From Alistipes sp. (GTDB lineage: Bacteria > Bacteroidota > Bacteroidia > Bacteroidales > Rikenellaceae), in contig JAFVXS010000188.1 in NCBI GenBank assembly GCA_017501025.1, positions 1-7,878 of the forward strand: a stretch of 7,878 nt of DNA. Reading direction: 5' to 3'. How positions within the stretch are numbered: the first letter of the stretch is position 1; the number at the start of each line of letters is the position of its first letter. The translations under genes and the position numbers were made by a program. This document shows positions 1 through 5,868 of this stretch, one piece after another. Under the pieces are notes generated by a model. It saw nothing but the letters and a program-made list of their open reading frames with translations. It did not search any database and had not been told where the DNA came from.

Positions 1-118
1 GACGGAAACCAACCGCGAACGAGCCTTGTGCCGGCAAATTGCACATCGTCTCATACCGTGTACATCCGCTTATGGCACACAGCAAAATAGTAATAAATAT
101 ATAACAAAATCTCTTCAC
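1..118 (-). CDS. N-terminus of a lipoprotein, probable further fimbrial subunit (partial, runs off left edge)
   Basis: A reading frame opens with GTG at 118-116 and stays open to the window edge for 39 codons. It begins VKRFCYIFITILLCAISGC: a Lys-Arg n-region, a hydrophobic core and an AISGC lipobox with the acylated Cys at residue 19, followed by TRYETMCNLPAQGSF. An in-frame TAG at 133-131 leaves GTG as the only usual start codon available before the signal peptide. The gene starts 4 nt after the stop of the second fimbrillin, so it is almost certainly co-transcribed with it. In Bacteroidales fimbrial loci, genes after the fimbrillin usually encode accessory or tip subunits exported as lipoproteins, and I infer that role from position only. 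Too little of the mature protein is present to assign a family. The lipoprotein signal is clear; the function is not. Confidence 0.72.
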   Translation of the reverse strand, partial: MKRFCYIFITILLCAISGCTRYETMCNLPAQGSFAVGFR

Positions 119-122
119 CGCT

Positions 123-1178
123 CTACAAAACTATATCTCCAACCGTAGCATCGACATCGTCCCACTCGGTTGTACGAACCTCAATATCAAATTTATCGGG
201 TTGTACCGTAATTACATATACGTACTTCTTACCTGCCCGCCATATCATCGGCTCGCCTGCACCATTCACCGTAGGCAGAGCCACCGTCATCGTAACCGTA
301 TCGACCGTAGCCCACTTGACATCGACCGTAAAGGTTATACTCGGCTGTGCAACACCCTCTCCGACCGCAAGTGCTTGCGGCAGAAACATATCGAACTCTT
401 CGGGATAATCATCCGCCGATGCAGGTATAAGTCGGCCATCGGCTGACGACCACTCTCGCAGACGTTCCGAATTCATAATGTTATCCTCATCCACAAAGCT
501 ACGCGAACCATCGGCATAGACCCAATAGTTGGTCACATCCTGACTCGTCCCCGTCAAATCATACGGCAAAGCACCGATGTAGTTCAAACTTGTGAAGAAC
601 ATATTTTTCAGGCGATATTCGCACTCGGCATTTGGAGCTTGGAACTTCACTGCAACAGCCGCCAAAGTGTGATGGAAACTCAAATCCACAGGTTGTCCGT
701 TATTCTTTGTCGGACAGTGCTTATAAGCAACCATCATATCGTCATTACGCTGCAACATATTATACTCCAACGCCAACGTCCTTGCCGTAGCCGTACCCAG
801 CACAACAGCCGATGCGGGCCAATATGCTCTAAACTCATACTCGCCAACTACCTGCCAATACTGTATCGGGTCATATATCCAACCCGTCGGAGTATCGTCG
901 TCCGTCGTATAACTAACCTTGACATCGTGGAACACCTCGTGTCGCTCCCCATTAGAGTTTATCCAATCGCCATATACCGAGAATGGCTCCGAGCGAAAAG
1001 TTGCCTCATCCGAACTGCCAACAAGCGTTGCAGCACGCGATTTGGTCTCCGACAACGTACCGAAAGTGATAACATCCGAGCAATCATATCGACCGCTATC
1101 CACCCTCTGACACGCCATAAGCGATACCACAAGACAAAGTATGTAGAAACATCTCAACATTAAACCGTATCTTTTCAT
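123..1178 (-). CDS. Fimbrillin family lipoprotein (Mfa1/FimA-like), second subunit
   Basis: Predicted fimbrial shaft or accessory subunit, 351 aa, exported as a lipoprotein and polymerised at the cell surface. The signal peptide ends in the lipobox SLMAC with Cys at residue 23. The next segment (DVITF at 35-39, then KSRAAT near 46-51) matches the N-terminal fimbrillin pattern of a beta strand followed by an Arg-Ala site. Internal family hallmarks are YEFRAYWP in the N-terminal half, FHHTLAAVAVKF mid-protein, FLPQALAVGEG before the last third, and a C-terminal TEWDDVDATVG tail expected to form the terminal strand. The layout is the two-domain Mfa_like_1 type. An alternative start at Met7 (1160) would give a shorter but still complete signal peptide with Cys at position 17; Met1 is kept because its n-region MKRYGLMLR is normal. 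The gene follows the first fimbrillin by 62 nt, and most of that gap is a strong hairpin. It is clearly divergent from its neighbour, so it is probably not a recent duplicate. Confidence 0.85.
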   Translation of the reverse strand: MKRYGLMLRCFYILCLVVSLMACQRVDSGRYDCSDVITFGTLSETKSRAATLVGSSDEATFRSEPFSVYGDWINSNGERHEVFHDVKVSYTTDDDTPTGWIYDPIQYWQVVGEYEFRAYWPASAVVLGTATARTLALEYNMLQRNDDMMVAYKHCPTKNNGQPVDLSFHHTLAAVAVKFQAPNAECEYRLKNMFFTSLNYIGALPYDLTGTSQDVTNYWVYADGSRSFVDEDNIMNSERLREWSSADGRLIPASADDYPEEFDMFLPQALAVGEGVAQPSITFTVDVKWATVDTVTMTVALPTVNGAGEPMIWRAGKKYVYVITVQPDKFDIEVRTTEWDDVDATVGDIVL

Positions 1179-1181
1179 CGT

Positions 1182-1212
1182 GGGTATTGACGGTAATCAG
1201 CCGTCAATACCC
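1182..1212 (-). promoter_or_regulatory. Perfect 12-bp hairpin between the two fimbrillin genes
   Basis: On the minus strand the arm GGGTATTGACGG (1212-1201) is followed by a 7-nt loop (1200-1194) and its exact complement CCGTCAATACCC (1193-1182). The 3' arm ends 3 nt before the ATG at 1178. No T run follows, so it does not look like an intrinsic terminator. Structure this close to a start codon could lower translation of the second fimbrillin, or protect the 3' end of the first fimbrillin message after processing. The pairing is seen directly; the role is inferred. Confidence 0.6.
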
Positions 1213-1240
1213 TAAACACCCCACTGCGGGGGATATAAAA

Positions 1241-2359
1241 TTAGAACGAAATCGTACCATCCATATTCTCCCAATCAACAACCTTTGGAGCGAAGTGAAT
1301 CTCATCACCGATAGGGTCGATCTCGATTGTATAAGTGATATTTTTACCCTGCTCCCAAGCAGGAACAGCTGGGAAGTCGCTGAAATTCTTTGTTACAGAG
1401 TATGTAGCGGTACCAACCTGACCATTAGGAGCGGTAGTAACGATTGTGTAATCTACAACAACCTGCTGGGCACCGACAGAGAGTGCCTGTGGCAAGATAA
1501 AGTAGTTTTGAGCAGCGTCCGCAGTACCTGCACCATAAGTACGAGCCGTGGTAGTCAATACCTGGTCGCAAACCCACTCTCTGGAAATTGTCGAGCTGGT
1601 GTTAGACCATACATCGTATGGAACAGCCGTAATAGCGTTACTCCACGTAACGGTAGTAGCACCTGCGTTGTGAACATTCGAAGTAGTCATCGTAAGGCTA
1701 CCCTCATCGTAGATGTTCTTCAAAGTAATCTTGTTGATAGTAACTGTCCACGATGTAACAGCATCAGGCGAATCGTCGTGGTTATCCATACGGAAAGCCT
1801 TAACCAAGATGTTCATTTTAGCCAACGCGTGATGGAAGAGTGTAGGAACACCTGTAAAGCCATAATTCGCGGTGTTTGCAGTTTGCTGCATAGCCTTGTC
1901 CGAATAGAGCAAATCAACAGGATTCGATGCATCAACCTTGAAACCCTCATACTTCAAAGTCTGCTGAACATCCGAGTCACTGATTTTAGGAACAGCTGGC
2001 GATGTCGCATCGGCGTTGTATGGCGAATAGCTGATGAAATCCAAGTGACCCTGTGTAGGCCAGAAGTAGGTTTTGCTCTTCGCTGCCCAATAACCATTAC
2101 CATCGGCAATCTTGTACACAATCTCCGAGTTGTCGATAAACAACGAGTGTGTACCCGGATTCTGGGTGTTCTCGTAGTAGGCATACGTACCGAACGACTG
2201 ATCGGTAGGGAATGCCACCTCCGCACGACTTGTTGCTTTGTACTTGGCTACCTCAAAAGTAATCTCATTCTGATCTGTCTGACCAACATAGCCAACCTCC
2301 TTTACGCAGCTTGTAAGTGCTACACCTACCATAGCTGCCAACAAGAAAATTTTCTTCAT
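1241..2359 (-). CDS. Fimbrillin family lipoprotein (Mfa1/FimA-like), first and probably major subunit
   Basis: Predicted fimbrial subunit of 372 aa. The signal peptide MKKIFLLAAMVGVALTSC has an LTSC lipobox with Cys18. The N-terminal segment NEITFEVAKYKATSRAEVAF places an Arg45-Ala46 bond where P. gingivalis FimA is matured by an Arg-specific protease (Arg46-Ala47). Further fimbrillin hallmarks follow: FGTYAYY, KTYFWPTQGHLDFISYSPYN, LFHHALAKMNILVKAF, YFILPQALSVGAQQV and the C-terminal VVDWENMDGTISF. The pattern fits the two-domain Mfa_like_1 fold, in which an N-terminal strand is removed by proteolysis to allow strand exchange between subunits. The leader before ATG is A-rich (AATTAACAAAAAACT) with no Shine-Dalgarno sequence, as is usual for well-expressed genes of this phylum. 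I see no TAnnTTTG promoter in the 75-nt gap from the DUF5119 gene, so read-through from that gene is likely. Calling it the major subunit is inference from gene order and leader; the family call is firm. Confidence 0.9.
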   Translation of the reverse strand: MKKIFLLAAMVGVALTSCVKEVGYVGQTDQNEITFEVAKYKATSRAEVAFPTDQSFGTYAYYENTQNPGTHSLFIDNSEIVYKIADGNGYWAAKSKTYFWPTQGHLDFISYSPYNADATSPAVPKISDSDVQQTLKYEGFKVDASNPVDLLYSDKAMQQTANTANYGFTGVPTLFHHALAKMNILVKAFRMDNHDDSPDAVTSWTVTINKITLKNIYDEGSLTMTTSNVHNAGATTVTWSNAITAVPYDVWSNTSSTISREWVCDQVLTTTARTYGAGTADAAQNYFILPQALSVGAQQVVVDYTIVTTAPNGQVGTATYSVTKNFSDFPAVPAWEQGKNITYTIEIDPIGDEIHFAPKVVDWENMDGTISF

Positions 2360-2434
2360 AGTTTTTTGTTAATTGATAAATGATTTTTTAGTTGTGTTAA
2401 AATATTTTGTATTGTTATACGTCATTGCTCATTA

Positions 2435-3475
2435 TTATGGTCGTGGACCTATCGGAATAGTCTCCTCAATATCCTCCCACTCATCTACATCGGGGGCAAA
2501 ACCGCCACCTCCCGATACCACCGGAGCTGGAATATCCCACACCTCATCGATAAGTAGCCAATGTCGCTGTCGAGCATCCTCGCTCTCGAATATCGGTGTC
2601 ATATCCACAACCTTTTGATGCGTTTTACCATCTCGGGTCAGTATGCTCAACGTGATATAGAGTTTGCTGTTGGCATCCTGAATCTTTCCGAAAGTATTGA
2701 ATACGGCACACAATACATCCTCGTTCTTGCCGACAGGTGTATTGGGATCCGTATTGCGTCGCATTTCGAAATATATCGAAGCCTGTTCATCCTCGCTGCG
2801 TATGTCCGGCCCAAAGCAGTTATATGCCGATACACCCGTCAGCACCGCCTGACAAGCAGCATTCTGTGCCATATTTTGGGCTCCCGTAATGCGAATCTGA
2901 ACGTAGTATGTATCGACTACCGTACGAGCCTCCAAATTGATATGTTTAACATCATTATGCTCCTGAACGGACAACTTTGGAGCTCTGGCAACCATAAAGT
3001 GTTCGGGGGCATAATATATCGCTCCGATATCATCGGCACGCGAGCCAAAGCGATCATAGTAGTATTTTGGGACCTCGGTAGTTGTTGCTTTGATGGTATT
3101 ATAACTACTCTCGTCATAAATTCGTATCGCATCAAGGTCGAAATTGTAGCTCAACAGTTTATACTCGCCCATCGACAGCGACAATGGCTCTGTAAAGAGC
3201 TCATAGCCATCCACAACGCTCTTTGTAGAGGCAAAGCCTTGCGAAAGTATCGGATAACCACTCGCATCGTATATCAAAATTCGCAACATCTCGGATGTTA
3301 TGGCCGGCACCTCGACATTCGGATTATATATATCGCACGTCACATTGTGAATACCATCCGTAACGAATCTGACATTCAGCAGGGCGGCATCTTTCGGATC
3401 GACCAAAGGACGACGCACGCACGCCGAAAGCAGCAGTGCGAATATCACTATCAATATTTTTATCGCTCCTTTCAT
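2435..3475 (-). CDS. DUF5119 family lipoprotein, probable fimbrial anchor or assembly protein
   Basis: A 346-aa lipoprotein likely anchored in the outer membrane as part of the fimbrial apparatus. I chose the ATG at 3475 because it overlaps the upstream stop as ATGA (3475-3472) and gives a compact signal peptide, MKGAIKILIVIFALLLSAC, with a good lipobox and Cys19. A longer frame starting at 3517 would add 14 residues before it. After the signal, DAALLNVRF, then MLRILIYDASGYPILSQGFA and GEYKLLSYNFD match the N-terminal pattern of DUF5119 proteins, which share a general architecture with the FimB/Mfa2 anchor family. The C-terminus has a four-Gly linker (about 322-325) followed by DVDEWEDIEETIPI, which resembles the fimbrillin tails in this operon. 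The gene sits between the DUF3575 gene and the fimbrillins, a recurrent Bacteroidales order. An anchoring role is inferred; the exact family (DUF5119 rather than Mfa2-like) is moderately sure. Confidence 0.75.
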   Translation of the reverse strand: MKGAIKILIVIFALLLSACVRRPLVDPKDAALLNVRFVTDGIHNVTCDIYNPNVEVPAITSEMLRILIYDASGYPILSQGFASTKSVVDGYELFTEPLSLSMGEYKLLSYNFDLDAIRIYDESSYNTIKATTTEVPKYYYDRFGSRADDIGAIYYAPEHFMVARAPKLSVQEHNDVKHINLEARTVVDTYYVQIRITGAQNMAQNAACQAVLTGVSAYNCFGPDIRSEDEQASIYFEMRRNTDPNTPVGKNEDVLCAVFNTFGKIQDANSKLYITLSILTRDGKTHQKVVDMTPIFESEDARQRHWLLIDEVWDIPAPVVSGGGGFAPDVDEWEDIEETIPIGPRP

Positions 3476-4707
3476 CGTCCGCCCCATCGTTTTTTGTAAG
3501 GTATCCGTATAGGCCATACCAAAGCAACTTTAAGTTTGGTAGGTCCAAAGTAGTTGATTCGTCCCATATCGCTCTTATCTGCCCACAGATGACCGTAGTC
3601 ATATGCAGGATAGTAGTGACGATATGACGAAGAGAGCCATCCCACAGAGATAGAGAACTCCATATTGAGATGTCGTGTCAATTTCAAAGCATAGCCATAA
3701 GTGACTCCCGCAGACCAATATTCGCCCTGATAGCAGATATCGTAGTCGTTCTGAAAATCGAACTTTGCCGACATTGCGTATGCTCCGATGAAGTGTCCGC
3801 GAAGTTTCTCGGTATAGTTACCGTTCCGACGAAACCAATAGCGACCCTCGACACCCATCTCCCACATCTGTAAGCAATACTTATTATCCTTCTCCCACCA
3901 AGGGAAGACATTCTCGACAGCAATAGACCAATGGTCACGAATAGGCACCTCGACCTCGAAGTTAAGAGCAGTTACCGCATCGTATAGCAGATTGGACTTT
4001 GCAGCCACAACCAACGTATCACGCAAAAACAGATCCCGTTTTGGGGCGTACACTTGTGGGATGCGGCACTCGACCGACGGCATTTTGCAGGGTTGGAACT
4101 CCACCTTCGGCATTGCCAGACGCTCTATCGGCAGCTGATAGATAATCTGTATTCGCGAGTTACGAATCACAGGATAGTATGTGGCATAGAGGTAGCGATA
4201 GAGTGCATCCGCGGTAAGACGCTGCTTTTTCACATCAATCGATACCGAATCATCGTCGATAATCTTCAACACCCGCTCTTTGGAGCTATCTTTGAGTTTA
4301 CGGTCCGCTGCCACATATTGGCGTAATTGTCGCCACGACTCGCCATCGGGTACAATTGTCAAACGCTCCTTTATCTTCGGATAACGGCTCTCCATATAGG
4401 AACGCATCGTAGCTGCACGTCGTTTTGACAGGAGGTGGTTATAGTGGTTGTGACCCTCCGGCGAAGATTGCGATACAATTCGCACAGAGTTGATACGTCC
4501 AACTCCTATCGAATCAATATCCTCTGCCATTCGACCAAGCACGTGATTATTACCGAGATAGAGAGTATCCATTTGGGATTTATCCCACCTAAAATGCACT
4601 TCGTAAGAGAGCGTATCGGTCACTGTCGATTGCTGTTGAGCAACCGCCGATATCGAAATTAAAAAGAGTATCGACGACAAGAAATATGTTTTGAATCCTC
4701 TCAACAC
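3472..4707 (-). CDS. OmpA-like / DUF3575 outer-membrane protein, first gene of the fimbrial operon
   Basis: About 411 aa from the GTG at 4707. A cleavable signal peptide (GFKTYFLSSILFLISISAVAQ) leads to an OmpA-like alpha/beta domain: an HFRWDKSQMDTLYL strand and helix, then SSPEGHNHYNHLLSKRRA at about 81-98. This is followed by a C-terminal DUF3575 region from about residue 237 (KSNLLYDAVTALNFEVEVP), rich in alternating aromatic strands (GVEGRYWFRR, GEYWSAGVTYGYALKL, LNMEFSISVGW), as in a small outer-membrane beta barrel. DUF3575 proteins commonly open Bacteroidales fimbrial loci and may link the fimbria to the envelope. No ATG lies before the signal peptide. Possible starts are TTG 4728, TTG 4722, GTG 4707 and TTG 4704, and an in-frame TGA at 4734-4732 closes the frame upstream. 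GTG 4707 or TTG 4704 gives the most natural signal peptide. The 3' end overlaps the DUF5119 start by 4 nt, implying translational coupling. Confidence 0.82.
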   Translation of the reverse strand: MLRGFKTYFLSSILFLISISAVAQQQSTVTDTLSYEVHFRWDKSQMDTLYLGNNHVLGRMAEDIDSIGVGRINSVRIVSQSSPEGHNHYNHLLSKRRAATMRSYMESRYPKIKERLTIVPDGESWRQLRQYVAADRKLKDSSKERVLKIIDDDSVSIDVKKQRLTADALYRYLYATYYPVIRNSRIQIIYQLPIERLAMPKVEFQPCKMPSVECRIPQVYAPKRDLFLRDTLVVAAKSNLLYDAVTALNFEVEVPIRDHWSIAVENVFPWWEKDNKYCLQMWEMGVEGRYWFRRNGNYTEKLRGHFIGAYAMSAKFDFQNDYDICYQGEYWSAGVTYGYALKLTRHLNMEFSISVGWLSSSYRHYYPAYDYGHLWADKSDMGRINYFGPTKLKVALVWPIRIPYKKRWGGR

Positions 4708-4733
4708 ACACTCACCAACCAATGGCAAAATTC

Positions 4734-4760
4734 AAAAAAAGTGGGGGAATCTCTCCACTT
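4734..4760 (-). terminator. Hairpin plus T run in the fimbrial operon leader (candidate attenuator)
   Basis: On the minus strand AAGTGG (4760-4755), a 10-nt loop and CCACTT (4744-4739) are followed directly by more T, giving seven T in a row (4740-4734). This is an intrinsic-terminator shape oriented with the fimbrial operon. No minus-strand gene lies upstream for it to terminate, because the neighbour at 4949 runs the other way. It therefore falls in the operon's own 5' leader, between the promoter at 4798-4805 and the first start codon. The stem is only 6 bp with a weak interior, so termination strength is uncertain. Confidence 0.5.
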
Positions 4761-4797
4761 CGAATATATTTGTAAGATACCCCATTATAACATTTTG

Positions 4798-4805
4798 CAA
4801 AGATA
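4798..4805 (-). promoter_or_regulatory. Bacteroidota -7 promoter element TATCTTTG for the fimbrial operon
   Basis: The minus strand reads TATCTTTG, an exact match to the TAnnTTTG -7 consensus of the primary sigma factor in Bacteroidota, within AT-rich sequence. No clear -33 TTTG is seen at the usual distance, so the promoter may be weak or activator-dependent. Transcription would start near 4790, giving a leader of about 80 nt before the GTG at 4707. Confidence 0.6.
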
Positions 4806-4886
4806 CGAAAAATTTTACAATTATAGTCCATTTACAGCAATATTATAACCTTGCACAAGCTTTTCACGTCTATACATTTTTAAGGA

Positions 4887-4917
4887 TTGAATATTTTCGA
4901 CATTTTGCCTATCTTTG
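4887..4917 (+). promoter_or_regulatory. Bacteroidota promoter (-33 TTG, -7 TATCTTTG) for the DUF1349 gene
   Basis: TATCTTTG at 4910-4917 matches the TAnnTTTG -7 element, and TTG at 4887-4889 lies 20 nt upstream in the position of the -33 element. The start site would fall near 4924, leaving a leader of about 25 nt before the ATG at 4949. This promoter is divergent from the fimbrial one; the two -7 elements are about 105 nt apart. Confidence 0.65.
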
Positions 4918-4948
4918 TTGCACTGAACAACACTAAAACAGAAGCAAT

Positions 4949-5596
4949 ATGAAAAACTACTTTTGGACACTTATTCTATCGCTATCTATTACGAGCCTAT
5001 CGGCTCAAACGCTTGAACGTATGCAGTGGTTCAACGAACCGGAGGGGTGGAGTATCAATGGTCGCACACTCACTATGGATGTCACACCACAAAGTGACTA
5101 TTGGAGAGTTTCGCACTACGGTTTTACGGTCGATGATGCACCATTTCTCTACACTCTGCGAGGTGGCGAATTTGAGGTAAAGGTGAAGATTTCGGGCAAC
5201 TATAAAGTACGCTTCGACCAAGCGGGACTTATGTTACGAATCGACAAGGAGAACTACATCAAAGCGGGTATCGAGTTTGTCGATGGCAAGTACAATTTGA
5301 GTACCGTAGTAACTCATCACACAAGCGATTGGAGCGTTATCGAGTTGGACAAACCTATTGATTTTGTTTGGATTAAGGCAGTACGACGACTCGATGCAGT
5401 GGAGATATTCTACTCGTTTGACGACAAGCACTATACGATGATGCGTAACTGCTGGTTACAGGACAACTCACCCGTTATGGTCGGTATGATGGCGGCTTGT
5501 CCCGACGGCAATGGTTTTCGTGCAACGTTCGATGAGTTCAAGATTAAGCACCTCCCCGACCAACGCCGTCTCGAATGGTTGAAAAACAATCAGTAA
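4949..5596 (+). CDS. Secreted DUF1349 domain protein (concanavalin A-like fold)
   Basis: A 215-aa protein with an Sec signal peptide, MKNYFWTLILSLSITSLSA, cleaved before Gln20, so it should be periplasmic or exported. The rest is one DUF1349 domain. The hallmark core is FDQAGLMLRID at about 89-99, YIKAGIEFVDGKYNLSTVV at about 103-121 and SDWSVIEL after it, ending in a FRATFDEFKI strand. The family has a beta-sandwich of the lectin/glucanase type. Many members are cytosolic and of unknown function, so the signal peptide here is notable. A carbohydrate-related role is only suggested by the fold, and I see no catalytic pair that I can defend. It has its own promoter, is monocistronic, and ends facing the stress operon with a shared hairpin about 25 nt after its stop. 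No sequence link to the fimbrial genes is seen apart from divergence. Confidence 0.85.
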   Translation: MKNYFWTLILSLSITSLSAQTLERMQWFNEPEGWSINGRTLTMDVTPQSDYWRVSHYGFTVDDAPFLYTLRGGEFEVKVKISGNYKVRFDQAGLMLRIDKENYIKAGIEFVDGKYNLSTVVTHHTSDWSVIELDKPIDFVWIKAVRRLDAVEIFYSFDDKHYTMMRNCWLQDNSPVMVGMMAACPDGNGFRATFDEFKIKHLPDQRRLEWLKNNQ

Positions 5597-5621
5597 AGAA
5601 GCGTGACACTCAACAAAAACA

Positions 5622-5649
5622 ATGGCGGACAATCTGCATTGCCCGCCAT
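5622..5649 (-). terminator. Strong hairpin terminator of the stress operon, possibly bidirectional
   Basis: Arms ATGGCGG (5622-5628) and CCGCCAT (5643-5649) pair perfectly. After one A/C mismatch, CAAT/ATTG adds four pairs around a CTGC loop. On the minus strand the stem is followed by TGTTTTTGTTG, a broken U run, which fits termination after the small winged-helix gene ending at 5672. On the plus strand the stem lies 25 nt after the DUF1349 stop but is followed by CAAACCTATTT, a poorer tail. Confidence 0.75.
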
Positions 5650-5671
5650 CAAACCTATTTAACTATTATCT

Positions 5672-5845
5672 CTATTTTGCCGGTGCCCACTTGCAGCGAA
5701 CAGGCGAGACAATTGCACCCTCATCTTTGAGCTGCTTCATAGCTTTATCAACCTCTTTGCGGTCGATTCCGCTAATCTCTGCTATCTTACCTGCATTCAG
5801 AGGCTCACCTGCCTCCTTCATAACTGCTAAAACTCTCTCTTTCAT
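5672..5845 (-). CDS. Small winged-helix DNA-binding protein (57 aa), last gene of the stress operon
   Basis: An open frame from ATG 5845 to TAG 5672 encodes 57 residues beginning MKERVLAVMKEAGEPLNAGK, continuing with IAEISGIDRKEVDKAMKQLK and ending DEGAIVSPVRCKWAPAK. It reads as a minimal winged helix: helix 1 (2-11), helix 2 (18-25), recognition helix 3 (29-41, with DRKEVDKAMKQLKDEG) and a short wing GAIVSPVRCKW. Small proteins of this type recur in Bacteroidales and are usually labelled transcriptional regulators. The gene follows ferritin by 23 nt with no promoter or terminator between, and a strong terminator lies just downstream, so it is the last cistron of the desulfoferrodoxin-ferritin operon. 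A single Cys (51) lies in the wing. Whether it controls this operon is not shown. It is very likely a real gene: the codons make a coherent fold and the spacing is operonic. Confidence 0.8.
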   Translation of the reverse strand: MKERVLAVMKEAGEPLNAGKIAEISGIDRKEVDKAMKQLKDEGAIVSPVRCKWAPAK

Positions 5846-5868
5846 ATCCGTAACTATTTTATTGATTA

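Noticed and set aside
1182..1212. Reading the inter-fimbrillin hairpin as a recombinase site or phase-variation repeat
   Set aside because: Only one copy of the inverted repeat was seen, with arms 7 nt apart, and there is no invertible promoter segment or recombinase gene in the window.
1187..2383. Plus-strand open frame of 398 codons opposite the first fimbrillin
   Set aside because: It mirrors a well-supported fimbrillin with lipobox and family motifs. Its own translation is rich in Arg/Cys/Ile with no domain logic.
2561..3499. Plus-strand open frame of 312 codons opposite the DUF5119 gene
   Set aside because: It is the antisense shadow of a lipoprotein gene with correct operon overlap, and shows no signal peptide or domain of its own.
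4691..4936. Plus-strand open frame of 81 codons between the fimbrial operon and the DUF1349 gene
   Set aside because: It spans both divergent promoters and the leader hairpin, has an irregular composition and no recognisable motif.
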